Part shown: positions 8,309 through 17,506 of the stretch, piece by piece
Layout of the letters: each line of letters opens with the position of its first letter
Numbering within the stretch: position 1 is the first letter of the stretch
Source of the DNA: Acidiphilium sp. PA
GTDB lineage: Bacteria > Pseudomonadota > Alphaproteobacteria > Acetobacterales > Acetobacteraceae
Assembly (NCBI RefSeq): GCF_026191915.1
Contig: NZ_JAIMBY010000001.1
Coordinates: 62,001-126,000 of the forward strand
DNA length: 64,000 bases
Direction of reading: 5' to 3'
The notes under the pieces: model-generated
Database searches by the model: none
What the model was told of the DNA's origin: nothing
Seen by the model: the letters and a program-made list of their open reading frames with translations, nothing else
Made by a program: the position numbers and the translations under genes

Positions 8309-8856
8309 GGTGTTTTATTGCCTGGGGTTAACCCGGGTAGGTTCGGTTTCGCACCCGCGTTCTGCGCGTTCGCGCCTGACTGACCGGGCTTGCCCTTGGC
8401 CGCAGTGCTCGCGAAGTTAGCTGCGCTGAACACGAATTTGCCGAGCAGTGATTCAATGTTGATCGCTGATTGCGTCACAACGATCGCGCCGCCCGGCTTG
8501 AGCATGGTATCCGACCCACCCGGCGCGATCGACAGGTAGTCACCGCCCAGCAATGATGCGCTTTCGATTGCGGCGCTGCTGTCTTTGGGGATTTTTACAC
8601 CTGAATTGATATCGAAATCGACGATCGCCGCGTATGTCGTCTGATTGAGCGTCGTCGCGGCGACCTTGCCGACCGTCACACCCGCGATCTTCACCGGCGA
8701 ACCGACTTTCAGGGGGCCGATGCTGCCGAACTGGGCGTGCAGCATGTACCCGTCCCTCGTTTGGGTGTGTGTGCGGGAGAAAGCGAAAACCAGGAAGGCA
8801 GCGACGGCGACAAGGACGACCAGACCGGCGATTATTTCGGAAAAACGACTCTGCAT
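8305..8856 (-). CDS. mlaD: MCE/MlaD family lipid-transport protein
   Basis: This 183-residue protein has one N-terminal membrane anchor (IIAGLVVLVAVAAFLVFAF) and a single MCE domain (residues about 35-115) with SIGPLKVGSPVKIAGVTVGKV and the ASLLGGDYLSI strand. MlaD subunits form hexameric rings in the periplasm that carry phospholipids for an inner-membrane ABC transporter. The tail is low complexity (Gly/Asn/Pro). The mlaF and mlaE partners are not in the window. It is translationally coupled to the DUF2155 gene. Confidence 0.88.
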   Translation of the reverse strand: MQSRFSEIIAGLVVLVAVAAFLVFAFSRTHTQTRDGYMLHAQFGSIGPLKVGSPVKIAGVTVGKVAATTLNQTTYAAIVDFDINSGVKIPKDSSAAIESASLLGGDYLSIAPGGSDTMLKPGGAIVVTQSAINIESLLGKFVFSAANFASTAAKGKPGQSGANAQNAGAKPNLPGLTPGNKTP

Positions 8857-8929
8857 CTGCTACTTTCTGGCTGGCGGGCTTACGATGGGGTCTGCGGACG
8901 AGATCACGGGAAACCCGGCGCCTGCTGCT

Positions 8930-9406
8930 TCAGGCGTCCGGCGTCCATGGTTCGTAATCGGCGGAGACATGGGGACGTATCCCGCCGGCGTAATCGTGCC
9001 CTTTCGGACGGTAGGCGAACGGCGTGCCCGTCATGTTCGGTTCGTGGGGCCGTTGCCAAGGACGGCGATTGGCGTCGGACAGCGGTGCGTCGGTCGTGAA
9101 ATGCAGCCATGCGTGCCATTCGGGCGGCACCAGCGAGGCATCGCGCGCCCGACCGGCGTAGACCACCCAGCGGCGCGCCCGGCCGTCCGGCCGGGTCGGC
9201 CGGCGTTCCTCGAAATAGCGGTTGCCCAGCGCGTCCTGGCCGACGGCCCCGCCATGGCGCAGCGTATCGAGGATGAGGCCGGGATTGTTGATCAGCGCCC
9301 GCCAGCCGCCCAACGAAGCCAAGCTGGGCGCCTCCGGCCGCAACGCCTGGTTTCTGCCATCGTGCCGCGCGCCTTCGCCCGCCACAGTGTCGTCGGTTGC
9401 GTTCAT
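8930..9406 (-). CDS. NDUFA12-family complex I accessory subunit
   Basis: The 158-residue product matches the bacterial NDUFA12 (B17.2) family: DALGNRYFEERRP, RRWVVYAG, VPPEWHAWLHF and a C-terminal YEPWTP. In alphaproteobacteria this is an accessory subunit of NADH:ubiquinone oxidoreductase found outside the nuo operon. ATG 9406 is chosen because upstream in-frame codons (to 9529) read through the divergent intergenic region and DnaA-box-like sites. It lies 73 bases before mlaD on the same strand, a common arrangement. Confidence 0.9.
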   Translation of the reverse strand: MNATDDTVAGEGARHDGRNQALRPEAPSLASLGGWRALINNPGLILDTLRHGGAVGQDALGNRYFEERRPTRPDGRARRWVVYAGRARDASLVPPEWHAWLHFTTDAPLSDANRRPWQRPHEPNMTGTPFAYRPKGHDYAGGIRPHVSADYEPWTPDA

Positions 9407-9471
9407 GCTTGTCTCTATAAAGGAACCGGTCCGATCGGTCCATCCATGCCGCACTGCACCAGACCGTACGG

Positions 9472-9512
9472 TTATCCACAACATTTTGTGGAGATGGCCT
9501 TCGATATCCACA
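9472..9512. promoter_or_regulatory. Cluster of DnaA-box-like sites
   Basis: TTATCCACA (9472-9480) is a perfect DnaA box. TCCACAA (9475-9481) and TTGTGGA (9486-9492) form an inverted pair, and ATATCCACA (9504-9512) is a one-mismatch box. All lie in the 160-base gap between the divergent NDUFA12 gene and the reductase-like gene. Binding by DnaA is inference. Confidence 0.5.
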
Positions 9513-9566
9513 ACATCACGCGGAATCACGCTGGAAACGGCGCTACGAAGGGACTAGGGTCGCGCC

Positions 9567-11108
9567 ATGCTCAAAGATCGCGCCGGCCCGTACCGCTCCC
9601 ACCCGCCGCTGCCCTGGCGGGGCATTCGCATGCGGCGTTTGGAAATCGGAGCCGACCCGGATGCGGCGCCGGAACCGGCGATCATCCCGGTGGTCTGGCC
9701 TGAGCAGGCGGCTGGCGGCCTGGTTGCGCTGCGGGCATCGCCCCGCTTGATCGAGGCACCGGCGACGGCATCCGCCTGGATCGATCCGATCGCGGCGCGC
9801 GCCGCGGCGGCCGGGATCGAGCATGATATCACGCATGTGCTGCATACGCTGCTGATCGGCCAGCGTGGCGCGCCCTCCCCCGGCATCTGGCGCGGCGCGG
9901 CGGAACCGATCCCCGGCTTCATTTTCAACGTGTCGCAGTTTCTCGACGATGCGCAGCAGTTCGATACCGACGGGTTTGGCGCGGCGGTTCGCACCGCGGT
10001 GATCGCGCTGAGCCTCGGTAACCCATCGGCCCAGCGCCTCGCGCTCGGCATGGCCGACCTGGCCATGCTGCTGGCGCGGCTCGACCTCGATTACGACAGC
10101 GAGGCCGCGCGATCGCTTGCGGCGACCCTTGCCGCCCTGCTCGCGGCGGAGGCCGATATCGCCTCCGCCGCGCTTCTCGCGCGCGGCATGGCGCCCGGTT
10201 GCCCGATCAGCACCGCGCCGCTGCCGCGAACCTGCCCGGTCGAGTCCGTCCGCGCAGCGGCGGCGCGCGCGCAGGGGCAGGCCCAAGCCCTCGGCCTGCG
10301 CCAGCACCTGAGCCTGACCGGCCTGTTACCGCCGGGGCCGGTCGAGGCGCTGCTCGGGGTGGAGACGATCGGCATCGCGGCACCGCTGTCGGCGCTGAAC
10401 GGCGAGGGGAAGCTGGCCGCCTGGTCGCGCGCCCGTCTGGCGGCATCCGGCCGCACCGCCGAGGATGCGCTGGCGGTCAGCATGGGCGGCGCCGATCCGT
10501 TCGGCATCGCGGATCGGGCCGGGCTGCAGGCGATGCATGATGCCATCGCGCCGTTCTGCACGATCCTGCCGCCGTTGCAGACCAGCCTGCCGGTTCGCAC
10601 CACGGCGCGGGGCACTACTGCCCGCGGCAAACTGCCCGCCCGGCGTGGGGGCTATACGCAGAAAGTCAGCATCGCCGGTCACAAGGTATTTCTGCGCACC
10701 GGCGAGTATCCGGATGGCCGGCTGGGTGAGATATTCCTGACCTTGCCGCGCGAATCCGCGGCGTTTCGCGGGCTGGCCGAGGCGTTTGCCATCGCCGTCA
10801 GCCTTGGCTTGCAGCACGGCGTGCCGCTCGATGAGTTCGTCGATGAATTCGCGTTCACCCGGTTCGGCAACGCCGGCGCGGTTGAGGGCGATGCTGAGAT
10901 TACCCAGGCGAGTTCGCTGATCGACTACGTGTTCCGCCATCTGGCGTCGAATTATCTCGATCGCCACGATCTTGCGACGGCAACCAATGACGATGCGGCG
11001 GCAGCGTCCCGTGAGGCCCCGGACGCACCGTTACTGCCGCTCGATCTGCCGGCAAGTGAGGGCAGCCGGCCGCGGCGCCAGCGCCCCGTCCTGAAACTGG
11101 TGAGTTGA
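9567..11108 (+). CDS. Degenerate class II ribonucleotide reductase-like (TSCPD) protein
   Basis: The 513-residue protein resembles parts of adenosylcobalamin-dependent ribonucleotide reductase (NrdJ). The C-terminal part (about 350-470) is a clear TSCPD domain: [64 protein letters not shown]. Residues 130-200 recall the reductase helix region ([20 protein letters not shown]). The active-site NxCxE loop and most of the catalytic barrel are absent, and the length is far below a full NrdJ, so it cannot be an active reductase of the known type. Possible roles are regulatory or structural. The stop is followed at once by the RidA gene, so they are probably co-transcribed. Confidence 0.75.
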   Translation: MLKDRAGPYRSHPPLPWRGIRMRRLEIGADPDAAPEPAIIPVVWPEQAAGGLVALRASPRLIEAPATASAWIDPIAARAAAAGIEHDITHVLHTLLIGQRGAPSPGIWRGAAEPIPGFIFNVSQFLDDAQQFDTDGFGAAVRTAVIALSLGNPSAQRLALGMADLAMLLARLDLDYDSEAARSLAATLAALLAAEADIASAALLARGMAPGCPISTAPLPRTCPVESVRAAAARAQGQAQALGLRQHLSLTGLLPPGPVEALLGVETIGIAAPLSALNGEGKLAAWSRARLAASGRTAEDALAVSMGGADPFGIADRAGLQAMHDAIAPFCTILPPLQTSLPVRTTARGTTARGKLPARRGGYTQKVSIAGHKVFLRTGEYPDGRLGEIFLTLPRESAAFRGLAEAFAIAVSLGLQHGVPLDEFVDEFAFTRFGNAGAVEGDAEITQASSLIDYVFRHLASNYLDRHDLATATNDDAAAASREAPDAPLLPLDLPASEGSRPRRQRPVLKLVS

Positions 11109-11110
11109 GA

Positions 11111-11572
11111 ATGAGCCCCACTGAGCGCCTGGCCGAACTCGGCATCGTGCTTCCGACCCCCGCCAAAGCCGTTGCCAATTATGTGCCGGTGGTGATCGCG
11201 GGCGGGTTCGCCATTGTCAGCGGTCAGTTGCCGTATGAGAACGGTCAGGTCGCCGTGACCGGCAAACTGGGCCAGGAGGTCGATATTGCCGAGGGCGTGC
11301 GCGCGGCACAGCTCTGCATGATCAATGTGCTCGCTCAGTTGCAGGCGAGCCTGCCCGAAGGGCTGGGCTCGGTGGCGCAGGTGGTGCGGCTGGGCGGCTT
11401 CATCGCGGCGACGCCGTTTTTCACCGATGCGGCCAAGGTTATGAACGGCGCCTCGGATCTCGCGGTCGCGGTGTTCGGCGATGCCGGGCGGCATGCGCGC
11501 TCAACCATCGGCGTTGCTTCCCTGCCGCTCGATGGTGCGGTCGAGGTCGAGGGCATGTTCCTGCTCCGGTAA
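11111..11572 (+). CDS. RidA/YjgF family protein
   Basis: The 153-residue product belongs to the larger RidA subgroup: GFAIVSGQLPYENGQ, a central helix, and RSTIGVASLPLDGAVEVEG carrying the conserved Arg that binds imine/enamine carboxylates in RidA. RidA enzymes hydrolyse reactive 2-aminoacrylate released by PLP enzymes, but the subgroups differ and the substrate here is not known. ATG 11111 lies two bases after the upstream stop; a TTG at 11105 overlaps that stop and is an alternative. Probably in one transcript with the upstream gene. Confidence 0.88.
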   Translation: MSPTERLAELGIVLPTPAKAVANYVPVVIAGGFAIVSGQLPYENGQVAVTGKLGQEVDIAEGVRAAQLCMINVLAQLQASLPEGLGSVAQVVRLGGFIAATPFFTDAAKVMNGASDLAVAVFGDAGRHARSTIGVASLPLDGAVEVEGMFLLR

Positions 11573-11643
11573 TTGCGCGCCCTCCCCGCTTGTCGTATTT
11601 CCCGCACGTCTTGCGCCGGGCGCCGCATTTGCCCGGGCCTTAA

Positions 11644-12936
<1,293 letters not shown>

Positions 12937-12971
12937 GCGATGTCATGGTCCCCAATTCACGAAAATTTTCA

Positions 12972-12992
12972 GCGTCTTTTTCATAGAGACGC
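12972..12992 (+). terminator. Weak hairpin after enolase
   Basis: GCGTCT (12972-12977) and AGACGC (12987-12992) form a short stem in the gap after enolase. There is no clean T-tract, so termination here is a guess. Confidence 0.3.
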
Positions 12993-13055
12993 AGCGTTTG
13001 CTTTGACTGACGCGACAGCGGCCCGTTAGCCTGCGTCAAACGCAGGAGGGGCATA

Positions 13056-13928
13056 ATGTCTGGAGGATACGCGGCACCGTTCATCGCCGCCGAGGCGCTG
13101 GGCAAGCAGTTCGGCACGCGGATTGCGCTGGCCGACGTGACGTTCACCGTCGGGCCCGGTGAAATCGTCGGTCTGCTCGGTCCGAACGGTGCGGGCAAGA
13201 CCACGTTGATCGGCTGCCTGCTCGGGTTTCTGCTGCCCTCCGCCGGCTCGATCAGACTGTTTGGCGAAACGGCAGCCGAATTGTCGCCGGCGCTGCGCGG
13301 CCGCACCGGCTTCGTGCCGCAGACCATGAGCGGATTCGGCTGGTTCCGGGTGGGCGAGCTGATCGCCTATCTCGGCAAATTCTACGCGCAGGAGCCGGGA
13401 ACGCCGCCGGCCTGGCTGCTCGACTGGGCCGGGCTCGACCTGAACGCGCGGGTCAAATCCCTCTCCGGCGGCCAGAAACAGCGCCTCGCGATCGTGCTGG
13501 CGATGCGCCATGCGCCGGATCTGTTGATCCTGGATGAGCCGGTCGCGAGCCTCGACCCGCAGGCGCGCCGCGATTTCATGGCGCTGCTGACCAAGTTTTG
13601 CGCGCAGGAGGGGCGCAGCGTGCTGATTTCCTCGCATATTCTCTCCGACCTCGAAAAAATCGCGACCCGCGCGATTTTCATGCGGCACGGCCGGATCATC
13701 CACGATACGCCGATGGCGCGGTTCCGCACCTCGGCGCGCTGGGTGGCCGCGCCACGCGACGCGTTGCCGCAACACGTCTCGTGCCTTGCGGAAGATCGTG
13801 ACACGGGCGACTTGCTGGTCGATGGCTGGGACGATGCGAGCGCCGCCGCGCTGGCCGCGACGCTCGGGGCGGCACCCGACGTGCGCATCCCCGATCTGGA
13901 GACGGCATTTCTGGAAATGACCCGATGA
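13056..13928 (+). CDS. ABC transporter ATP-binding protein
   Basis: This 290-residue ATPase has all motor motifs: Walker A GPNGAGKTT (about residue 44), Q-loop VPQTMS, signature LSGGQKQR, Walker B LLILDEPVASLD and the H-loop histidine in ISSHIL. It resembles ATPases of ABC-2 type exporters. The start at 13056 has GGAGGGG upstream. Its stop overlaps the start of the next gene (ATGA), a polytopic membrane protein, so the pair forms one transporter. The substrate is unknown. Confidence 0.92.
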   Translation: MSGGYAAPFIAAEALGKQFGTRIALADVTFTVGPGEIVGLLGPNGAGKTTLIGCLLGFLLPSAGSIRLFGETAAELSPALRGRTGFVPQTMSGFGWFRVGELIAYLGKFYAQEPGTPPAWLLDWAGLDLNARVKSLSGGQKQRLAIVLAMRHAPDLLILDEPVASLDPQARRDFMALLTKFCAQEGRSVLISSHILSDLEKIATRAIFMRHGRIIHDTPMARFRTSARWVAAPRDALPQHVSCLAEDRDTGDLLVDGWDDASAAALAATLGAAPDVRIPDLETAFLEMTR

Positions 13929-15352
13929 AGCCACGCCTGGCCGCGGCCGCGCTACGCAACTACGCTTCACCGGTGTTCGTGCGCGAGAACCCGATGCTGG
14001 CCTCCGCCAGTTGCATGCTGGCCGCGGGTGCGATGAGCGCGCCGAAGGCGGCGGCGACCGTGGCGATTGGCGGTATTGAGGCGCTGTTCCTGCATCGCTC
14101 GATGTTCCTGTTTTTCTGGTGGTATGTCGCATTCTACGTGCCGGCCTGTTTTATGGTGCATTATTGGCGGCAGGTGCGGTCCAATCTTGCAACCGCCATC
14201 CCCGATCTGAAATTGGCCGAGTTCAGCGCGGTTGCCATCATCCTGGTGATCCTGACTGCCCTGTTCGCGACCCCGTTGATAGGGTTCGGCGCACCCATTG
14301 CCGGCGCCCTCGCGCTGGCCGCGCTCGCCATGGCGACTGGCGGCGCGTTCAGCAGTGCGGGGGCGACCGGACAGGCCAAGGGGATCGCGAGGCTTCGGGG
14401 ACTCCTGTTTCTGCCCGTCATGTTCATCGGATCACAGCCGCATTATCTCTCATACGTGGTCTTTGCGCCGGTCCCGGTCGCGTTGCTGATCGCCGGCCTT
14501 GCCGTTTCGCTTGCCGTGTCGGGCCTGCGCTATTTTCCGGCGCGGGCGGCGCGCGAGGACGAAGCGCAAGCGGATCGCGCCGATCGTGCCGCCGCCGCGC
14601 CGCGAGCCGGCGCTCTGCGCATGATCCTGCGGCCAATCGGACAGATCATGACCTGGAAACCCGGCTTCATGCCGGTGCAGCCGGTGCCTGCCATGCTCGG
14701 CATCGCGCTCGGCCCGATCGGCCTGCTGATCGTCACCTGCATTCAAATCGGTGTGCTGCTGCTTTATATCCCGGCCTTCGCCTGGATCACCGGCCACGGG
14801 TTCATGGCCGCGCTGATCAAGCAGGCACCGCTATCGATCGGGTTCGGCGTGGCGCTCGGGTTGTTTGGCAGCGGCCAATGGCTGATCAGCCGTGGTGACT
14901 GGCCCGCGCTTTATATGGCGGGGCGTTATGGCGGCCGCAGCGGTTTCGCCGCCGCCATGGTGCGGGCGTTTCGCACCAATACGATCGAAATCGGCCTGAT
15001 CAACGCGATTGTCGTCACCGTGGTGGCCTTGTCGCTCGGGATTGTGAAGCCGATCCAGGCAATTCCGGTGGCGCTTTGCACCTTCGGCGCGATGTTTGGT
15101 GCCAGCCACTTGCCGTCAATACCGCTGCTCTGGCGGGAACTCGGCGGCAAGGGCGTGACGCTTTTGTTCGCGATGGTGGGGGCGTTCGCCGTCATGGCGC
15201 TGCTGGGGTTTGGCGTGCTCGACCACGGCCCGGCGCTCTGGGCGGGTGGGTGCGCGGCGGTGTTGTTCGGTCTCGGCATCATCATGTCGCGGCTGGCACC
15301 AGGCCGGCTCGCCGCGATGGACTGGCCGATCGAAACCGACCCGGCCGGCTAG
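13925..15352 (+). CDS. Polytopic membrane protein, probable ABC permease
   Basis: The 475-residue protein has roughly ten hydrophobic segments (for example MFLFFWWYVAFYVPACFMV, AVAIILVILTALFATPLIGF, and a C-terminal pair) with a charged cytoplasmic stretch around 195-220 (AREDEAQADRADRAA). It does not show a recognisable permease signature but is translationally coupled to the ATPase before it, so it is most likely the membrane half of that transporter. The number of helices and the substrate cannot be fixed from sequence alone. Confidence 0.75.
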   Translation: MKPRLAAAALRNYASPVFVRENPMLASASCMLAAGAMSAPKAAATVAIGGIEALFLHRSMFLFFWWYVAFYVPACFMVHYWRQVRSNLATAIPDLKLAEFSAVAIILVILTALFATPLIGFGAPIAGALALAALAMATGGAFSSAGATGQAKGIARLRGLLFLPVMFIGSQPHYLSYVVFAPVPVALLIAGLAVSLAVSGLRYFPARAAREDEAQADRADRAAAAPRAGALRMILRPIGQIMTWKPGFMPVQPVPAMLGIALGPIGLLIVTCIQIGVLLLYIPAFAWITGHGFMAALIKQAPLSIGFGVALGLFGSGQWLISRGDWPALYMAGRYGGRSGFAAAMVRAFRTNTIEIGLINAIVVTVVALSLGIVKPIQAIPVALCTFGAMFGASHLPSIPLLWRELGGKGVTLLFAMVGAFAVMALLGFGVLDHGPALWAGGCAAVLFGLGIIMSRLAPGRLAAMDWPIETDPAG

Positions 15353-15413
15353 GCGCTCTGGCGCCGCATCGCCAGTTCGGGCACGATAGCGCAGCGACAT
15401 ACACGGAGGTTGC

Positions 15414-17501
15414 ATGACACGGCATCGGCGGATCAGGGCAGGCATCGCCTGGGTATGTCTTGCATGCAGCGCGGCGCCTGCGATCAATGGTACCGCTCTG
15501 GCCGGGGACCTGATCCGCGCACCGGCCGTGCCGCAACCCACCGGCCCGGGCGACCTGGTCGGTGTGGTGCTGGAGAACACCCTGACCCACGCGATTACGC
15601 CGCGCTACATCACCTTCGGCACCGTGTTCGGGCGCGGGCAACTGCCCAAAGGCGAGGCGATCACCGCAATCGTCGGCGGCAAGCCCGAACCGGCCCAGAT
15701 CGATGTCAAGAATCGCTATCCTGATGGTTCGGTGTTGTTCGGCGTGGTGACGCTGCGTGCCCCGGCGATGGCCGGCGGGGCCGATGCATCGATCATGCTG
15801 CGTAAGGGTGCACCGACCCCGGGCAGCGTCGCGATCCTGCCCGCGCTGAAAAAACACGATATCACGATCACCCTCGCGCTGAACGACCCTGGCATGCCGA
15901 CGCGCTACGTGACCGTGTACGCCGCCAAGCTGCTCGCCAAGGCCAAGGCCACCGGGCAGACTTCGCCCTGGCTCGCCGGCCCGCTGGTATCGGAGACGCG
16001 GGTCTCGCGGCATATCCAGGGTTCGCTGCGGCTGGTGCTGGATATCCGCGCATACGCGAGCGGCGGCGTGGCCGCGGATGTGCAACTGAACAACGACATC
16101 GCGATGAGCCCGAAAGGGGGTACCGAAACCTACGGCATCATCATCGCCCAGAACGGCAAACCGGTCTTTGCCGTGCCGCACATCCACCAGTTCCAGTACC
16201 AGGACTGGCACACCATCATCCGCTCCGGCGGCCGCGCCCCGATCAACGTGGTGCACGATGTCGCGGCGATGGAGCGGATCGGCATTGTGCCGGCGTATCA
16301 GTTGAACGTCGGAATGACGCGCGGCACACTCGTTAGCGAGTTGAAATCGATCACGGCACCGGGATGGGATGCACCATTGGCGGTGAACGGCGTCACGCAA
16401 TACATGCCGGGAGTGGGCGGTCGTGGCGACATCGGCCCGACCAACGCAGCCAACACGATCTGGTTGATCACCCAGAACCCGGTTGCCGCGGAATATGCGA
16501 TGGGCCAGGCGGATACCGCTGGTGCGGTGCCGTGGCATTTTTTCTATCCCAAAACAGGCGAATTTGTGACCACAGCGGATATCCCCAATCTGTGGGTCGA
16601 TGGTCGCGGCGGTCCTCGTTCCTCGACGGTCGGACTGACCCAACAGGTCAGCGGCAAAACCGGGTGGCACGCCGACGTCGCTCATGAACCAGATTTGAGC
16701 TTCATTCCCTATCTGATGACGGGACGCCGTTACTTCCTCGATCAGCAGAATGCCGAAGCTGACTATTCAGAAGTCGGCCAATGGCCGGCGGCGCAAGCAC
16801 GCAACGGCGGTCAGGGGATCATCGTTGGCCCCAGTGAGCAGGTGCGCGGTGCTGCCTGGAGCCTGCGTGAAGTTGCCGATGCGGCGTACATCGACCCCGA
16901 TGGATCACCGATGCGGGGCTATTTCAAACAAATGATTGCCAACAACATGGCGTATCTGAAAAACCATATCCCGGTCTGGACCGTGCAGGAGGGCGCACCG
17001 TATGGCTACATTATCGGTACCTACGGCAGCGGTTCGGCCGCCATCGCGCCATGGCAACAGGATTATTTCGCGACGACAATGGCAACAATGACTGATCAGG
17101 GTGTTCCGGGAGCACGGCAGGTGCTCGATTGGGAAACTCATTTCCTCGCAGGTAGCCTGCTGCCTCAGGGACCCGGCTACAACCGACGAAACGGCATCGC
17201 CTATAATTTGTTCATTCAGAATCCGAAAACAAAACAACCGGTAATGACTTGGGCTGAACTCGATGAAGCCACCCGTGCCGGCGGTCAATCGAACGGAACC
17301 GGATGGGCGCACAGCGCCGGAGATTACGGACTGACACGCCTAGCCGCGCTTGCCAGCATTTACAATACGACCCATTCAAGCAAGGCCTTGCAAGCCTATG
17401 ATTGGTTGCTACACAGCGGCGCTCCGTTCCTCGACATGCAAGGCTACGAAACCACCGAACAATTCTGGATTGTCCCACTCTCGCCGCGCAAGGCTCGCTG
17501 A
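15414..17501 (+). CDS. Large secreted protein, possibly polysaccharide-active
   Basis: The 695-residue protein has a signal peptide (IAWVCLACSAAPAINGTALA) and GGAGG upstream of its start. The N-terminal 120 residues carry a pattern (ITFGTVFGRGQLPKGEAIT, then YPDGSVLFGVVTL) like the RIFT-type beta barrel found in YetA/rhamnogalacturonan-lyase-like proteins. The second half is helical with repeated aromatic segments (WSLREVADAAYID, QEGAPYGYIIGTYGSG, DWETHFLAGSLLPQGPGYN), suggesting an alpha/alpha toroid. This supports a lyase or hydrolase of surface glycan, but no catalytic residues can be assigned. It precedes genes of polysaccharide type. Confidence 0.6.
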   Translation: MTRHRRIRAGIAWVCLACSAAPAINGTALAGDLIRAPAVPQPTGPGDLVGVVLENTLTHAITPRYITFGTVFGRGQLPKGEAITAIVGGKPEPAQIDVKNRYPDGSVLFGVVTLRAPAMAGGADASIMLRKGAPTPGSVAILPALKKHDITITLALNDPGMPTRYVTVYAAKLLAKAKATGQTSPWLAGPLVSETRVSRHIQGSLRLVLDIRAYASGGVAADVQLNNDIAMSPKGGTETYGIIIAQNGKPVFAVPHIHQFQYQDWHTIIRSGGRAPINVVHDVAAMERIGIVPAYQLNVGMTRGTLVSELKSITAPGWDAPLAVNGVTQYMPGVGGRGDIGPTNAANTIWLITQNPVAAEYAMGQADTAGAVPWHFFYPKTGEFVTTADIPNLWVDGRGGPRSSTVGLTQQVSGKTGWHADVAHEPDLSFIPYLMTGRRYFLDQQNAEADYSEVGQWPAAQARNGGQGIIVGPSEQVRGAAWSLREVADAAYIDPDGSPMRGYFKQMIANNMAYLKNHIPVWTVQEGAPYGYIIGTYGSGSAAIAPWQQDYFATTMATMTDQGVPGARQVLDWETHFLAGSLLPQGPGYNRRNGIAYNLFIQNPKTKQPVMTWAELDEATRAGGQSNGTGWAHSAGDYGLTRLAALASIYNTTHSSKALQAYDWLLHSGAPFLDMQGYETTEQFWIVPLSPRKAR

Positions 17502-17506
17502 CGACC

